DNA of 64,000 nt, from assembly GCF_030848805.1 (NCBI RefSeq), contig NC_092363.1, forward strand, positions 22,943,774-23,007,773. The letters are read 5' to 3'. The notes below the pieces were generated by a model. It was not told where the DNA came from. It made no database searches and saw nothing but the letters and a program-made list of their open reading frames with translations. Source of the stretch: Temnothorax longispinosus (lineage: Eukaryota > Arthropoda > Insecta > Hymenoptera > Formicidae). The position numbers were made by a program, and so were the translations under genes. This document shows positions 21,003 to 34,465 of the stretch, piece after piece (position 1 is the first letter of the stretch; every line of letters starts with the position of its first letter).

Positions 21003-24000
21003 ATGGTCATGGAGGCATCTCCCTCTCCACAGAGTGTCGGTCGCGAGTTCGTCCGACAATATTATACGTTGCTGAATCAGGCGCCTGCCCATCTCCACAG
21101 GTGAGTTATCTAAAACTATACTTGAGTTATCTAAGCTAGACTTTTTTTTCGATTTAATCTGCGCTATAGGTTTCCTATCAGCTGGAACAAGCTCAAGCTT
21201 TTAAGATATAATAATAAACAGCCATTGATAAACAGCCGTCTGTCCACAGCTGCACATAACAGAAACCCTATATAAGAGACTGGCCATAAGGCCAGTTTTG
21301 TCAAATTTCTGCGAGAGAGAAGGATATACGTTCATATCGCTTTCTCTTTTTTTCTTATATCTCTTTCACTTTCTGTTTCTCTTGCTTTTGACAAAACTGG
21401 CGGACCAATCAAAACTGGCTGTCTTATTATAGGGTCTCTAGCACATAAGTCTCCTCTAATGTTTTCCTTCATAATATTTTGGATTTTTTTGACTATGTAA
21501 AACGCGGCGCGTTTGTCATGCGTATTGACGTGTTTGTATTTCTTTTATAAATCTAATCATATGTATATAGGGTGAGGGTCAGGCTTGAACCTAGGATCTG
21601 TCGACTACGAATCGACCGCTTTTCTTTGCAGCCACGCGTTATTCCCCGTCAAGGAATATTTTGATCATCGCAATAATTGTTACGAATTTTACGATTAGGT
21701 TCTACAATCAACATTCTTCCTTCGTGCACGGCGGATTGGATTCTAATCGAGAGTGTACCCCAGCGATCGGTCAAAAACAAATACACCAGAAGATTCAACA
21801 ACTGAATTTTCGCGATTGTCATGCTAAAATAAGCCAGGTCGATTCTCAGCTCACTCTTGAAAATGGAGTTGTTGTTCAGGTAAATTATATCAACTTTATA
21901 TAAGGTAGACCACAGAAACGATATGATTACAATTGTATCTTATTAGAATTGTATTAGAATACAATGGCAAAATTTCAAATATGCATTGGGATATTGAATA
22001 CACTATCTTCAAAGCATTATTACTTTTTTTTTGTTTAGTTTTATAGCACAATTCGCTTCTTAAATAATAATTATGCATGCTTTAATTTATTTAAAATAAC
22101 ACATTTTTAGAAATTAATCTAATCTTCTGACATTTGTGATTTTAATTTCTTCAATAAGTATATGATTATTACTGTGTAATTAAATATTTATCTTTGATTA
22201 TTATGCAGGTATCTGGTGAACTGTCTAACGCTGGGCAACCGATGCGTCGATTTACCCAGACTTTCGTGTTGGCCGTGCAAGCACCTAAAACGTATTACGT
22301 GCACAATGATATCTTCCGTTATCAAGACTTGATATTCCCGGATGAGGATGAGGCTGACGTGAGTGCCGGGGATAGTGGTGAGAGCAATGAGAGAGAAGTT
22401 GAGGAAATTGGTCGATCTGAGCCTGAGGAAGATGAACATCAGACTCAAGTGCAGCAATTATCGGCTCCTACTCAAGCTGCCGAGCAACAAGCTCAACCAC
22501 CTCTTATTCCGACCCAGCAACCTCCGCTGCAGCAACAGCAGCCGATGTATTACGCTGCGCCACCTCAACCTCATGTTAGTGTAACAAATATGACATATTA
22601 TTACAGTCAAAAAATTAACAGTCACTTGGGATTGGTAACCAGTTTATATAAATGCACACACACAACAGTTCTTTCTTTTTCTGTATTTGGATTTAAAGTA
22701 AAGAATTAAGTTTATCTGTTGTCTGATTTTATCTATTATAGGTTATAATATAATTCTGTTCGTAATTTTTTATTTTTCTTTTTATTGTTAGGTTCATCCA
22801 GTTATACAGCAAGTGCTGAATGGAACGGTGCATGAGGAGGTGATCAATCAACAAGCACCGCAGCAGCAACAACAACCGCCGCCACCGCCTCCAGCGCAGC
22901 AACATCCGTACATAGCCGAGCCAACTGCTCAATCGCAGTTCGTGCAGGAGGCAGAGCTAAGCAATGGGGAGCAACCGCAACAGCAGAGCGAGAACGAGCC
23001 GCAGGCGCAGACGGAGGAGAGGAACGAGCCTGAGACAGAAACATTTACTGCATCCGCACAAGAGACCGAACCCGAACATCAGGTATCTAGCACCACTGTC
23101 AACAGCAGCGGGCCCAAGACGTATGCTAACTTGGTAAAGGCGTCTTTCCCAAGCGCCAATACTGGTGCTACTAGCCCGCAAGCTCCCAAGTTATCTATGT
23201 CTCCGGTAAGTTTTGTTTCGTGTAGTGTTATGATTTGCAATGAAGAAGAAGCTAAATAGATTTCTTATTCTTCGTAGCCACCCATGACGAATATACGTTT
23301 GGACGACAGATCACCATTGCATCCTGCAAATAACGGACCGACGTCTATGTCTGTGTCCAATAATGTATCTACAGTTCAGCAACAGGCGCATCGAGTGGGC
23401 GGAAATCAACCGCCGCAACAGCAACAACATCCTCAGCAGCAACGCGTTCCAAGAGGGGGATTAGTTCAAAGAGGTAAAAAGTACTGGGATCTAGTACAAA
23501 GGGGGCTAGGACAAAGGGGACTAATACAAAGGGGACCAGGTAAAAAGAAATAAGATAGATCATGCATTTAAAAGGTGGTTAATGCAGAATGTAAACTTCC
23601 ATATTTAAAATAATATGGAAATGAATTTTAAGACACGATCCCATCAATCTTGGTTGATTTTATGTTAATTATTTTTTGTGTAATTAATACAAAAGTATTT
23701 ATTACTTTTGTACAAACTTTTGTACTTTTGTATTAATTACTTAATTTCTTATTTTTCTTTCTTTTTTTTAATAAGATTTTGTTTTTTAACATATTATTAC
23801 ATATAATGATATATCTTAGATGGAGAACGACGTGGCACAAGACCAGGACAATACAGCGACGCTCATCAACTTTTCCTGGGCAACTTACCACACAACGCTT
23901 CTGAGAACGATTTGCGCCAGGTATTCGAGCGTTACGGTAGAGTCGCTGAATTACGTGTACACAGTAAATCCAACGACAGATGCAAAGGTCCGCAAGGCGG

Positions 24001-24544
24001 AAATAATACCGCTCGAGTACCTAATTATGGATTTATCACGTTCGAGGATCAACAGGTTGTGACTAAGGTGTTAAATTCCCTGGTAAGTTCGTCTCTTAGA
24101 CATATATATCGTCGCGTTTAATAAAGATGGAACTTGTTGCTTTCATTACGGTCGTTGCTTTAGCCTATCTATTATCCTGACGAGAGTGGACAAAAATTGA
24201 ATGTGGAGGAAAAGAAGGTGAGGCCTAGGCCCATGTTGGATGGTAGCGGCAGATTGAATTCCGGCGATGGCGGTATGCGCTCCATGGGCGGTCAACAACA
24301 GCAGCAGCAACAACAGCGTGGACCAGGTAATTTCCGGACTATTCTCCAATTTACTGATTAGTACAATTTTATTTATTAACTCGTTATTGATCTAATATCA
24401 GGTGGACCCGGAGGCGTAATGAGAGGCGGACAGCATGGTGCACGAGGTGGCCGCGGAGGATTTACACGAGGTGGCGATGGTGGTAGAGGAGGTATGCGAC
24501 AACCAGGCAATCCGAGTAATCCGGGTTACCAAAACCGTCGCTAA
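21003..24544 (+). CDS. rin: Rasputin / G3BP, stress-granule RNA-binding protein
   Basis: Eight coding exons join in frame: 21003-21100, 21699-21879, 22209-22574, 22792-23205, 23278-23473, 23820-24082, 24164-24326 and 24402-24544, giving 607 residues. Residues about 10-135 form the NTF2-like dimerisation domain (VGREFVRQYYTLLNQAPAHL, FYNQHSSFVHGG, YVHNDIFRYQD). An acidic stretch, then a Gln/Pro-rich linker with polyQ and polyP, follows. The RRM spans about residues 434-526, with RNP2-like LFLGNL at 436-441 and RNP1-like NYGFITFE near 487-494. The C-terminus is RGG-rich and ends YQNRR. G3BP proteins nucleate stress granules and bind mRNA in the cytoplasm; Drosophila rasputin acts in Ras/Rho signalling and the ovary. 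Exon 5 has two in-phase donors (after 23473 and after 23539), the second adding 22 residues. Start ATG 21003 is followed by an in-frame Met at residue 3. Confidence 0.93.
21261..21439. mobile_element. MITE-like inverted repeat in rasputin intron 1
   Basis: The ends AGAAACCCTATATAAGAGAC and GTCTTATTATAGGGTCTCT are inverted. An inner pair (GGCCAGTTTTGTCAA / TTGACAAAACTGGC) also matches. The centre is rich in TTTCTCT. Length is about 180 bp. Confidence 0.7.
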
Positions 24545-24594
24545 TACCGGCCACAACTATGCAACAGTCGCCCCTTCTAATTTCGTCTATACTG

Positions 24595-24600
24595 AATAAA
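24595..24600 (+). terminator. First polyadenylation hexamer after rasputin
   Basis: AATAAA occurs only 51-56 bp after the stop codon (in CTGAATAAAGTC). It could give a very short 3' UTR. The following 3-4 kb has few features and could instead be a long 3' UTR with later sites. Confidence 0.35.
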
Positions 24601-27600
24601 GTCACCCGTATCATTACGCATCTGTCATCTTCATTTCGAGAAGTGGAATCCAGGACTATTTCGTATGTCGCACGACCTCATTACCGATGCCAACTCATGT
24701 GCTTAAACGTCGCTTGCAACAACGTTTATCAAGCAACAACAACAACAATCGATATTAGCTGACGTAGCTCAAAAAGAAATCGTACGAAATATGAGCTCGA
24801 ACATGGATGGCGTACCAATCGAAGTCTCGGACAAGGCTCACATTCCTCGCGTGAGACTTTGACCTCAGTGGTGTGTGTATCTAAAATCATCGGTCAGAAA
24901 AACGATGATCATCGGTTCGAATTCGTCCTTCGTACATCGACAATCGGGCAATCCCGTAGGACTTTGCGTCGCGAAGTATTCACAAACGCAGTCATAGACA
25001 CATAACGCATACACATAACGCATACACATAACACGTGCAGCCGTGCGACAAGTTCAATAAGAGTTCACAGGAGAACGTTGTCGGAGTGTGGCAAATTTTA
25101 GTGACTGAAAGAGGCAACGGGACGTGATCTGAAATCGGGAAATTGTGTCGGAACTCTTTGTGAGGCAGTTACAGAGTTAGTGCGCAGCATTCGTCACTCC
25201 GCGCGTTTCCTCCGGCTCGCCAAATCGCAGGACGAAAAGGGAGCGGAGCGAATTCCGATGCGCACACACACATATACAAACACACACCACGTAACCAAGC
25301 GAGAGGCGACCAAGTGAGATCGAAGCGAAAGAAGGACCACGGAGTGGCGCTGTGACATGCATCTCGTACGCTTTCGAGTCGACTCATCAGCCGCTGACGA
25401 AACTGTTCTGTTGCCCCAGGTGAAGAATCGGCGTAGATAGCAATCGTACGGAACGAATCCCGACGAAACGACTAGAGGATCCCAAGACTGTGTCCCGGTT
25501 GCACGCAGCAAAAGAAGAAAAAAAATAAAAAGAAAGACGGCAATTTCTTTTCTTCTACGATCCCCTTTATTTATATTGCCGATCGCCGATTGACCGGTAT
25601 CGATCGTAGACAGGACAATGCTTCTAGACTGCAGCAACTGGTCTCGCTGTTTCTTCTCGCTCCATCCGTATATAAGCATACAATCCTGGCCTCGTCTCGT
25701 TGCAGTTCGGAACTTTTTGTTCGTCCCTATCTTCTTCCTGGTCTCACCTTCCTTCCCTATCCCTTTTCTTCTAGGAACAATTACATTCTCCTAACATCTT
25801 TCTGCGCTACTCTGTTCTCTCTTGTAAAATCTTTCTATTCTACCTCCCTTTCCTCCTCACATACATACTTATTATTACTTTCGTTTGGATAATGTTAGTA
25901 AGGATCGCGCGCGCGCATGGTCTTACGTTGTGTCGCTCGATCGTTAAATTATCGGTCGCGTTTTCACGAAGGTCAATAACGTCTTCTGGTAATTGCGGAA
26001 CTCCCATTACGCCGAGCGTTAAATGTGAACCGCAGTCGGCGCAGAGCGCGGAAATGCGTCCGACGTAGCGACAACGCAGAACATTTCCGCGCTGTGTAAA
26101 CCATTGCAGGAGCTACATCTTTTTCGGGACATGACGCACCAATTTCTCTTTGGACAATGTTTTATCTATTTGCACTTCTTGACGCAGTATTCGTATGCTG
26201 TAGACCGCTTAGAGCATGAAGCGAAACGAGAGTTCTAGTCAGTAACAACGTTCACAAGCAATGCGCGAGAGGGGGTTCTGCGATTATTGAGAGATTGGGC
26301 GATGCATCTCTCCTGGCCTATCAGCCTCATTCCTTTACGAAACTATCGAAACTTTTGAAGCGATCGGTTTGAAATCCACGCGACACTGTCGCAGAAAGTA
26401 ACGTCAAAAGCAAAATTTTAATGTTCTTTTTTTATGTCTTGGAGAAAAAAAAGGACATTGAGAATTTGCACTTGGCAATAAGTAGTGAGAGAAAGAGAGT
26501 GATTGAGTGAGTGAGAAAGAGTATGAGAGAAACGGAGAGAGAGAGAAAGAAAATTTATGTTAGTTTGTATTTCTCGTCGTCGTGATCAAGATCATCGTGG
26601 AGATTGTTAACGTAGATCACGCACGAGCGCGACTCTACATCCGCAGTAGTCTATAATTGAACGAAAAAAAAAACAAAAAAAAAAGAAAATTTGTCGTGAT
26701 ACCCCGCGTCTGGGACACGGCGACCGCGTCCCCTCTCTTCAGGGCTTCGCCTCATTTAACGTAATTTTTTTAAGCATGCATTCTAGTGATGAATATTTTT
26801 CATGTATAATATTATATACGCGATGTTGATGTCAAATTTAATGAGTCGGGACGGTGACGACATAACGATGACGAGACGACGATAACGATGACAGACTGAC
26901 TATGATAATGACAATGGCGGCGATGATAACGCGGCCGCTTTAACGCAGGCGCGGATAAAGGGATAGGTTTCGCGTGGCTGCGATTTTTGCTTTTTTAAAA
27001 AAAATTAGGGAAGAAAATGTAAAAGGACAAGTAAAACCGACAAGCATCAAACATGCGTTCCCGTCGGACTATGTAACATCTCAAAATCGTAAGCCTATCT
27101 ATATTTCCGTTATAGGTATTGAAGAACGCTACGTAGGATGTGAACGAAGATTCGAACCATCTCGAATCCTTTTCCTTTATAAGTTAGTTTAGAAACGCGC
27201 GGAAAATGTATTTCCGGACTTATGTCGAATAGTTATCACGTAATTGGCACACTTTAATATTGTTAAAAAAAAGAGAAAAAAGAAAATTTGATCATAAAAT
27301 TTAAACCAGAAATATACAGGATGGAGCACTTAACTTTTATCACTTCTCTCTTCCTTACGACAAAATATTGCGTGTGTCTTATGTGATTATGAAAGAGAGG
27401 ATTGCGAAATGCGATTGAGAGATAAGTCACTTTCATGTCACTTTCATTCAACTATAAACAGATTTTATTCCAATGTAAAAATTTCAATGTACTTGACCTA
27501 TTAACAATCAACTTGAAAAGTATCCTTCTCTTTTGTATTTTTAAACAATTGTTAATAGACATTTATATCGTTTACACAACATCCTCTTAAAACCATATAA

Positions 27601-28261
27601 AACATACAAAATACAACACGTTGAACATCGCGCTTATTTATTACAAATTCGTTTAACACTTCGACTGAAATTTCACCCCACAATTTCTTGGAAACCATGG
27701 CATCCGGGTACAATTAAGACCCTTGTCTCACGCTTCAGTCACGTTACGAACGACAAATACGAATTAAAGTAAGATAGTCATTCACATACAAGTGCCATAA
27801 TTCCCAAGGAAATATAAGTATCGTGTACGTATACCGTAATATGTGACAGTCCAAGTGTTAAAGAAAGAATTAAACTCGAATATAGCATGGTGATATTAGG
27901 TACAGCTCGTTACTCAGTTAAGGCAAAATTTTTGCAGAAGTGACTTGCACTTTGTTTAGCAGATATATTCGTCGATTTAATCGAGATTTAAATTAATACC
28001 GCAGTGGTAAAATGTTTCCCTTTTCATGGTATGTGCGAGATATAAATGTGACACTAGAAAGAGAGACTTCAAGACATTGAAGCGCCAGCAGCTTCAACTT
28101 TGTATACATATGTAGAGCATATTTAAATGGATATTTGTATGGCTAAGAGAGAATTGTCATTCTAGATCCTCTTGTACATTAACCGATAGACCGTTCTCCA
28201 TTATTCTTATCCCAACTTAAGGCCGATTATGCATCCGATAATTCTTTATCAATCATTGTGC

Positions 28262-28304
<43 letters not shown>

Positions 28305-28933
28305 TAAGCTGAGCGACATATGTACGTTTAGTATTTGAAATCGCAGATTATGACTTCCGATTTTCGCGTGCCACCTAAATATAAAATATTCTACACACGC
28401 TCACGCGCCGTTTGACTTCACTATCGTCCTTATCCATGTGCATATCCGTGTGTTCAAGTACAACGTGTTCAAAGCCGCAGTTACGCGAGATCATCGCTTT
28501 ACATTAACTTGAAGGAGAGCTCTGCAAATTTTTAGTATGAATGTTTTCATTTTTAAGTAACTATTAATATTAATAGTAATGAAGATAAATATATAATAAC
28601 GAATGAAGAAAAGAGAGAGGATATGAAGGAACACACAAATAACTATGTATGTAATAACGATTGAAGAACGGCGGTCGATAAGTTACGAATTTTTGTAGCA
28701 TACATTTATTATTTCCGGTCTGCCAGGCCAGTTTGTGTGTATACAACCAATTGAAAACGACGTTACTGCGATAAAAGAGGGAGGAGAGGCTAATGTTAAA
28801 AGGAGGAAAAAAAGTTAAAAAAAAAACGAACATCAAATGTATTGTAACTTTTTGCATTTAGTATAATATATATACTTACCTTATACTACCAACCCCTATC
28901 ATAGCATCTCTTTATTTATCGCAACACGCTCAC
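24601..28933. other. Probable rasputin 3' UTR and spacer
   Basis: There is no coding exon with family resemblance. It contains simple-sequence tracts: an ACATAACGCATAC tandem repeat near 24996-25035, GA-rich DNA at 26480-26550, an A-rich tract at 26660-26690 and a (GA)n run at 28265-28299. Composition is mixed, with few CpG islands. How much is transcribed cannot be judged from sequence alone. Confidence 0.4.
28265..28299. repeat. (GA)n microsatellite
   Basis: An uninterrupted GA dinucleotide run of about 35 bp. Confidence 0.9.
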
Positions 28934-29056
28934 CTGTTTGGCACGAACTTTATTAGCTGGCTTTGCGCATGGAATCACATTTCCTCTATAATCGGCTTTG
29001 TCGAAACTGCTGAACACCGTGGATTCATCAGCATTCGACGGCGATTGGACAATAAA
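28934..29056 (-). CDS. Candidate internal coding exon of an unidentified minus-strand gene
   Basis: A 123-bp open frame (exactly 41 codons) is bounded by a good acceptor (CATCGTACAG|TTTATT) and a good donor (CCAAACAG|GTGAGC) on the minus strand. It encodes FIVQSPSNADESTVFSSFDK followed by ADYRGNVIPCAKPANKVRAK and Q. The codon pattern looks more protein-like than the surroundings. I found no certain partner exons. Downstream, another donor-like AAG|GTAAGT lies near 28881. Upstream, a frame at 29369-29629 lacks a good donor. I do not recognise the family. It may belong to a small gene between rin and SPARC, or be chance. Confidence 0.35.
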
Positions 29057-29639
29057 CTGTACGATGAGGAAAACGTGAATATAATCGACATACACAATTT
29101 CTAATTTATCATGAAATAATATTTCGAATACGGACAAATCTCGGCAGAAATAGATACAGTGTAGACTTTTCATTTTTTTCTCCTTATTTTACTTATTTTT
29201 CAACAAACTTTCGATTGGGATATTGGAGCTGCGATTGAAAATACATTTATATGAAGATCCAATTTTTTACATTTTAATTTGTGACGTGTAAATTCCTTAT
29301 TTCAATTAAAATACGATACAATTTTTTCAGAACAAATTTAGGCGTAGTTAAAACAAGTTATAATTTGATTATTCATCTGTCGGAGACTGATTCCACCCTT
29401 CATCAAAGTGTTTTTGACCCGAATTTTTGATTGCAAGACAGATCAATCCTTCCACGGAGTCAATGTTGAAATTCGTCGAGATGAATGAGAATGTTCGAGA
29501 TATCACCGAGACGCATCGGTCGTACGCATTGCGTAAGAAATGTGACGGCGAGACATACGCATATGCGTGCGGTGGAAAGATCGGACGGGGGTGTAGGAAG
29601 AGAGAAAAACGCGAAAGAGATGAGATCATCTTTCCTCTC

Positions 29640-29815
29640 CGGCTGGCCGCACGTTCCGCTCAGCGCAGCGCAGCGCGCCGCGATGTGCCTCGCGAACGCA
29701 GTCAGTACCGGTCCAGCGACCGATTTGGAGGGCTGTTCTTTTCTCGATCTTTGTTGCCGAGAAAGAGAGCCGAGTGAACGACAGGAGCGGTTTGCGAGGA
29801 AAACTCAACGCGAGG
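29640..29815 (+). promoter_or_regulatory. CpG-rich island, possible SPARC promoter and 5' exon
   Basis: A short CpG-rich island in AT-rich surroundings, with a CAGCGCAGCGCAGCGC tract. It ends in a donor-like ACGCGAG|GTACGA after position 29815. It is on the correct side to supply a 5' noncoding exon splicing to the acceptor TTGTTGCAG|AGATCG just before the SPARC start codon at 34797. It could also serve a divergent minus-strand gene. This is inference from composition and splice consensus only. Confidence 0.3.
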
Positions 29816-32800
29816 TACGATCGGCTTGTGATTTTCTATTTTGCATTGCCTTGCAAAAATATTATTTTAAAAAACTGTGCGGTTTCTATTACGTTTAAGA
29901 TATTTCCGCGCTCTACCCGCTGTTGCCTTTGCCGATTAATGTAATATATAAATTGTCATATTTAAATAGATAATTATATTGCATAGTGCAGAAGCTTGTT
30001 CGTGTTGATTATTAAAAATATCTTGCGTGTCTTATCAATTTTAACATATTTTAGAACTATATTAATGTCACATTTAAAATACTTAATCTAAGCAAGTGAC
30101 GACTCTTACAAGCATATATTAATATCTAATATATTGTTTACTGCAAGTAATGATATTTATAGGGATTCTTGAACATTTTTAATTTATACACATAAATTAT
30201 TATTTATTTAGTAAGACAATTATTTTTAGATTTATTTTTAGATGTGTGTGAGTAAAGGACGACAATCGCGCATAGACACGCATGGAAATAAATAGGCTGC
30301 CACTAGATAGTTCGCAATCAGAATTCAAATCTGTAAGAGGGTCTTTTTTCATCGTGGAACCTTTTCATGGATGATTTTAGTGGCTTTCTCATTTTAACAA
30401 GATTCCTCTAGCTTTTCTGGTATAGAAACTAGTTTCTGCCTCTTGAGTTTACATCGCCAATTTTTATCAGATTGGAAGTATCTCATAGCTCGAGTAAAAT
30501 AAAATGGAAATTCGAAAGGAATGTACTCCAAATGAAATTACCACGAGAAAAGTGTCTCAACCCGTATTAATTCACGCAGCGTTAATGTGAGTCACTCGCA
30601 GAACTGCATACGATGGACGTTTTATATCAGTGGGCGTACTCGCAACTAACACTTATCTCTTGTCATGTATTTCTCGGAAATCGTGTCCTTTCTGGGGCGG
30701 AAATCAACATCCTTTGTTCATTTAGGCGACTATCGTGGTGTGAATTAAGAAAAAGACGTATTATTATCATTATGTCTTACGATCGTTGATTGAAAAATCT
30801 TGCGTTATGTTTAAAGTTACGTTACGTTACGTCGGTTATTAAGTGCTAGCGAAGTTATGAATGAAGTGAAATCAACTTGTGAACAAGTAACGTAAATTGG
30901 AAGTGCGAAATTCGCAATTTTCCATTGACGACTTAAAATAGAAGTGATGCTCTGTACTTGTTATTTCCAGCGAGACCATTTATTCGACCTCTTCCCCGTG
31001 TCGCGATACTATACCCGCTATACCGCACGATATCCTGGGAGTTCAAGACTAAAATCGATAAGAAGACGTTACGCATATTATTTTTTCAATATTTATTCCT
31101 TCAAAGGGAGCACACACATATCTATCGTTCTTTGAAAAGCAAAAATAAATAATAGAAATAACGATGAAAGTACATAGCTATTACAGATAAAATTGTTTCT
31201 ATATCTGAAAATTTTTTTAATCAATTAAATATCGTTGAGTCACGTACAACGCAAATTCTTGCAACAATCTCTTGCGATCTCGTCTCTCCATGTTATTTTA
31301 CGGAAACGGATTTACGAGCAATTTTCCATTAAGGGCTATACATACGCGTTCCATACATTTTATTGTTCGTAATAATATCAAGTCGCGCATAAACTTCCGC
31401 TTGACGAGGAGCAAATTGAACGAGATGAATTGAATCAACGCATTCAGCTCGAGTATCTCGTCTGCAAACTAGTTAACTTTTAATTCCGCGTTGGCGGAGC
31501 TGGCACATAAGATGGATAGGGAAGAAGCGTTCCCTCATTTTGTTCCCCATTTTATGGGATTAGACGTTTTATAGGCGTAATGACTGATTTAGATAGATGA
31601 AAGCTGATGAAAATAAAATTGTCATAAATATGATTCTATCTACATTATTGTATTTTATTATATCGATAGAACATTACTGTATAAACGCTTATGCATATTT
31701 TGCAAAGCTTTTTATCAATATAAATGCAAATATGTATTTTATTGTATTTATAATGCATATATTTACGTTTTTTTTTTTTTTCAGAAAACAAAACCGAAAG
31801 CATTTTCATATTTGTCCATATTAATTTTAATTCATTAAAATTCACTATTATTCTGCAATTATTCACGCATGCAATTTGCTTTTCATTTCACTGCGCTTTG
31901 GAATAAATTGTACCTACTCCTAACTTTTTTGTACATATTGTTAGATATTCAATTACGTAAATATAAATATAATTATAGAGGATCTGCGTATATTGCGCGC
32001 GCACATATTGATCAGTCTCCACGTTTTGGCCCACGTGATGAGCGAACTCCGTTACTGCGTGCAAAGTTAATAAATAACAGCGGAGACGAGGCTTCTTTTT
32101 ATTCGGAAATACACTTTCGTTCCTTTCGTCCACTTGCAGAGGCGGTTCGCCCACGTCGGCGAACCGCGCGATAAAAAAAAGGGGCCATGTGCGATTCCTA
32201 CGCGCGCGGCCGCGTTGGAGAACCGACGACGTTTCCGGAGAACCGCGCGACGCACCGCGGACGCGCTTTGACGCCGAGATGACCGCGCCGGAACGATCGC
32301 GACCGGCACGTTCTCCATATAGAGAAGACTCAAGACCTTAACCCGTCACATGGAAACCCTTACCCTCCTCCCGTTCGGTCCGCGGCTACGCGGTTACGTA
32401 TATTAATAGCGGTCGCAATGAAGTGTTACGCAATTTTTTTGCGGAGTCGCGAATGCTCGATAAGATTAACTTCTCCGAATGTATATATTTCTGCGACACT
32501 GATACGACTGATTCAATGGCCGGTTTGGCAACGAAGAGAATTGTGAGAATCAAGAAATTAAATTGGCAAATTAGAAATGCAAAGCGGATTATGTATTATT
32601 ATTTTTATCTAAATTCATGTTTGATAAAATTTTTTTACTGTTTACGTTGACACATAAAGATATTGTTCAGATGTTATTCGAATCAAAGATTCGGGAGTAG
32701 CTATTACACACCAGATTTTTTTATTTCGGTATTAATTCCGTTTTTCTATAAAATTTGTTTTAAAAACTTGACTCTCTATGTAGAAACACAATTTAGTGTA

Positions 32801-33431
32801 AATTGATACAACACATCAATACGCTATATACAATAATATATATACAAATGGCTTCGATTTTGTGTCTGGTTCCGATTATTCGTATCATGTAATCTCCCTA
32901 TGTTGGCGAGAAACGGAAAAATGGTGTGCTTTGCTCTCCGAATTCACGAGCTGACCGAAATGCCGGCTTAACGAACTGCGAACATCTCAAATCGGTAAAA
33001 GCAATCGGACGGAATACTCGGTGGTAAACCGAGTAATGTATTCAACACACAACAGGAAACCCTGATGTTTTATTAACCTAACGCCTATATACGGTATCGT
33101 CAGGATATTTACGTTGCTGCGACCGTATATATAGACTGCGAATTTCATCCGAGTCCATTCTCGCTCTTTTTTATTCTTTAAACAGTTTAAACGATAGATT
33201 GATTGTGTATTAAATAAAAAAGATTAATACGATAAAATATAATTGGAGTCTAAATAATAGAAACATTCTAAATCTCATACCTATCTTACGAATTGGCGTA
33301 TCCTAGTTGACTTGCTTCAAAAGCATCTTATAATTATTAATTACGTAACGTTATTTGTATCCTAAAGAATATTTAAATTATAATAATAAGTGGAACAGGA
33401 TCGATATGATATATAATCAATTAAAGAAAAT

Positions 33432-33558
33432 GCCTTTTACGGTCAGGACTGGATTGGTTGCCTAATAATATACCTATATTATTCGCTTGAATTATATTAT
33501 CGAATTGACGCGAATAATATTATTAGACAACCAAGATTCAGTCCTGACCGTAAAAGAC
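33432..33558. mobile_element. Hairpin element
   Basis: The arms CCTTTTACGGTCAGGACTG and CAGTCCTGACCGTAAAAG are inverted. Inner arms TTGGTTGCCTAATAATAT and ATATTATTAGACAACCAA pair as well. About 127 bp. Confidence 0.8.
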
Positions 33559-34003
33559 GTTTTTTCTAATTAAATATTTAATTAAAATTTATATTTGGTT
33601 TAAAAGTAGCTCGCGTTAGATCTTCAAAAGGATTACCTATAACCATCTAATCTACAAAGCGAGTTTCGCACAAATTTTACCGCTGACGAAGGCGGCAACC
33701 GATCGCTGACGCTACGTTACATGCACGCGTCCTTCGACGTTATTAAAAGCGCAGCAATGAAGACAGCGACGTGTAAAACGATTGTATCATCCGCGAAAGG
33801 CAACGAGAGCGAAGTGACGAGACGTCGCGTCCGAAGAAAAGGCGCTCGTCACGAAAGCGCGCTCGCGATCAGACTCATTCGCGTCCGGATGTATCTGAAG
33901 CGACTTAATTTTCAAGTATCTGGGTTATCGCTTCGTTGCTCCTATTAAGGTCCCGCGAGATTTATCTCTGGTCTCGCGTTGACCCGCGCTCGCGTTGATC
34001 GGC

Positions 34004-34007
<4 letters not shown>

Positions 34008-34045
<38 letters not shown>
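34008..34045. repeat. (GTGC)n microsatellite
   Basis: Nine or so tandem GTGC/TGCG units in an otherwise moderately GC-rich stretch. Confidence 0.9.
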
Positions 34046-34424
34046 TCATATTACGTCGTCGATTTTTTGAAATGATACGAGTGTCGCAGGGAAATGTGAT
34101 TCGTCTTTCGTGCCGACATCAACTGGAAACGCCGCGACAATAAAGCGCGAGAAATGATGGCTGATTTATTTACACGCATTCAGGCCCGCTTGCACCCGAT
34201 TTAGCTCGGGGATATTAACCCCTTTCGGCGCGCACCGAGAGAGACTTGGATCTATTCCGAGAAAAAGCTCGACTTTTCTACTCGATACGCTGCTTTCGCA
34301 GCGTTACATACGGAATTTCGGAGCTCTCAGAAGTTTCTAAGTGAATTCCTACTCGAGAGATGAAATCAGATCGACAAATAAGACTCTCTCATGATTTATA
34401 ATCCAAGTTTCTGGAGTCTTACTT

Positions 34425-34427
<3 letters not shown>

Positions 34428-34461
<34 letters not shown>
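34428..34461. repeat. (GA)n microsatellite
   Basis: A GA dinucleotide run about 330 bp upstream of the SPARC start exon. Confidence 0.9.

Positions 34462-34465
<4 letters not shown>

Noticed and set aside
21570..21660. Functional tRNA gene on the minus strand
   Set aside because: Only a B-box-like word is present. There is no convincing A box, anticodon arm or acceptor pairing.
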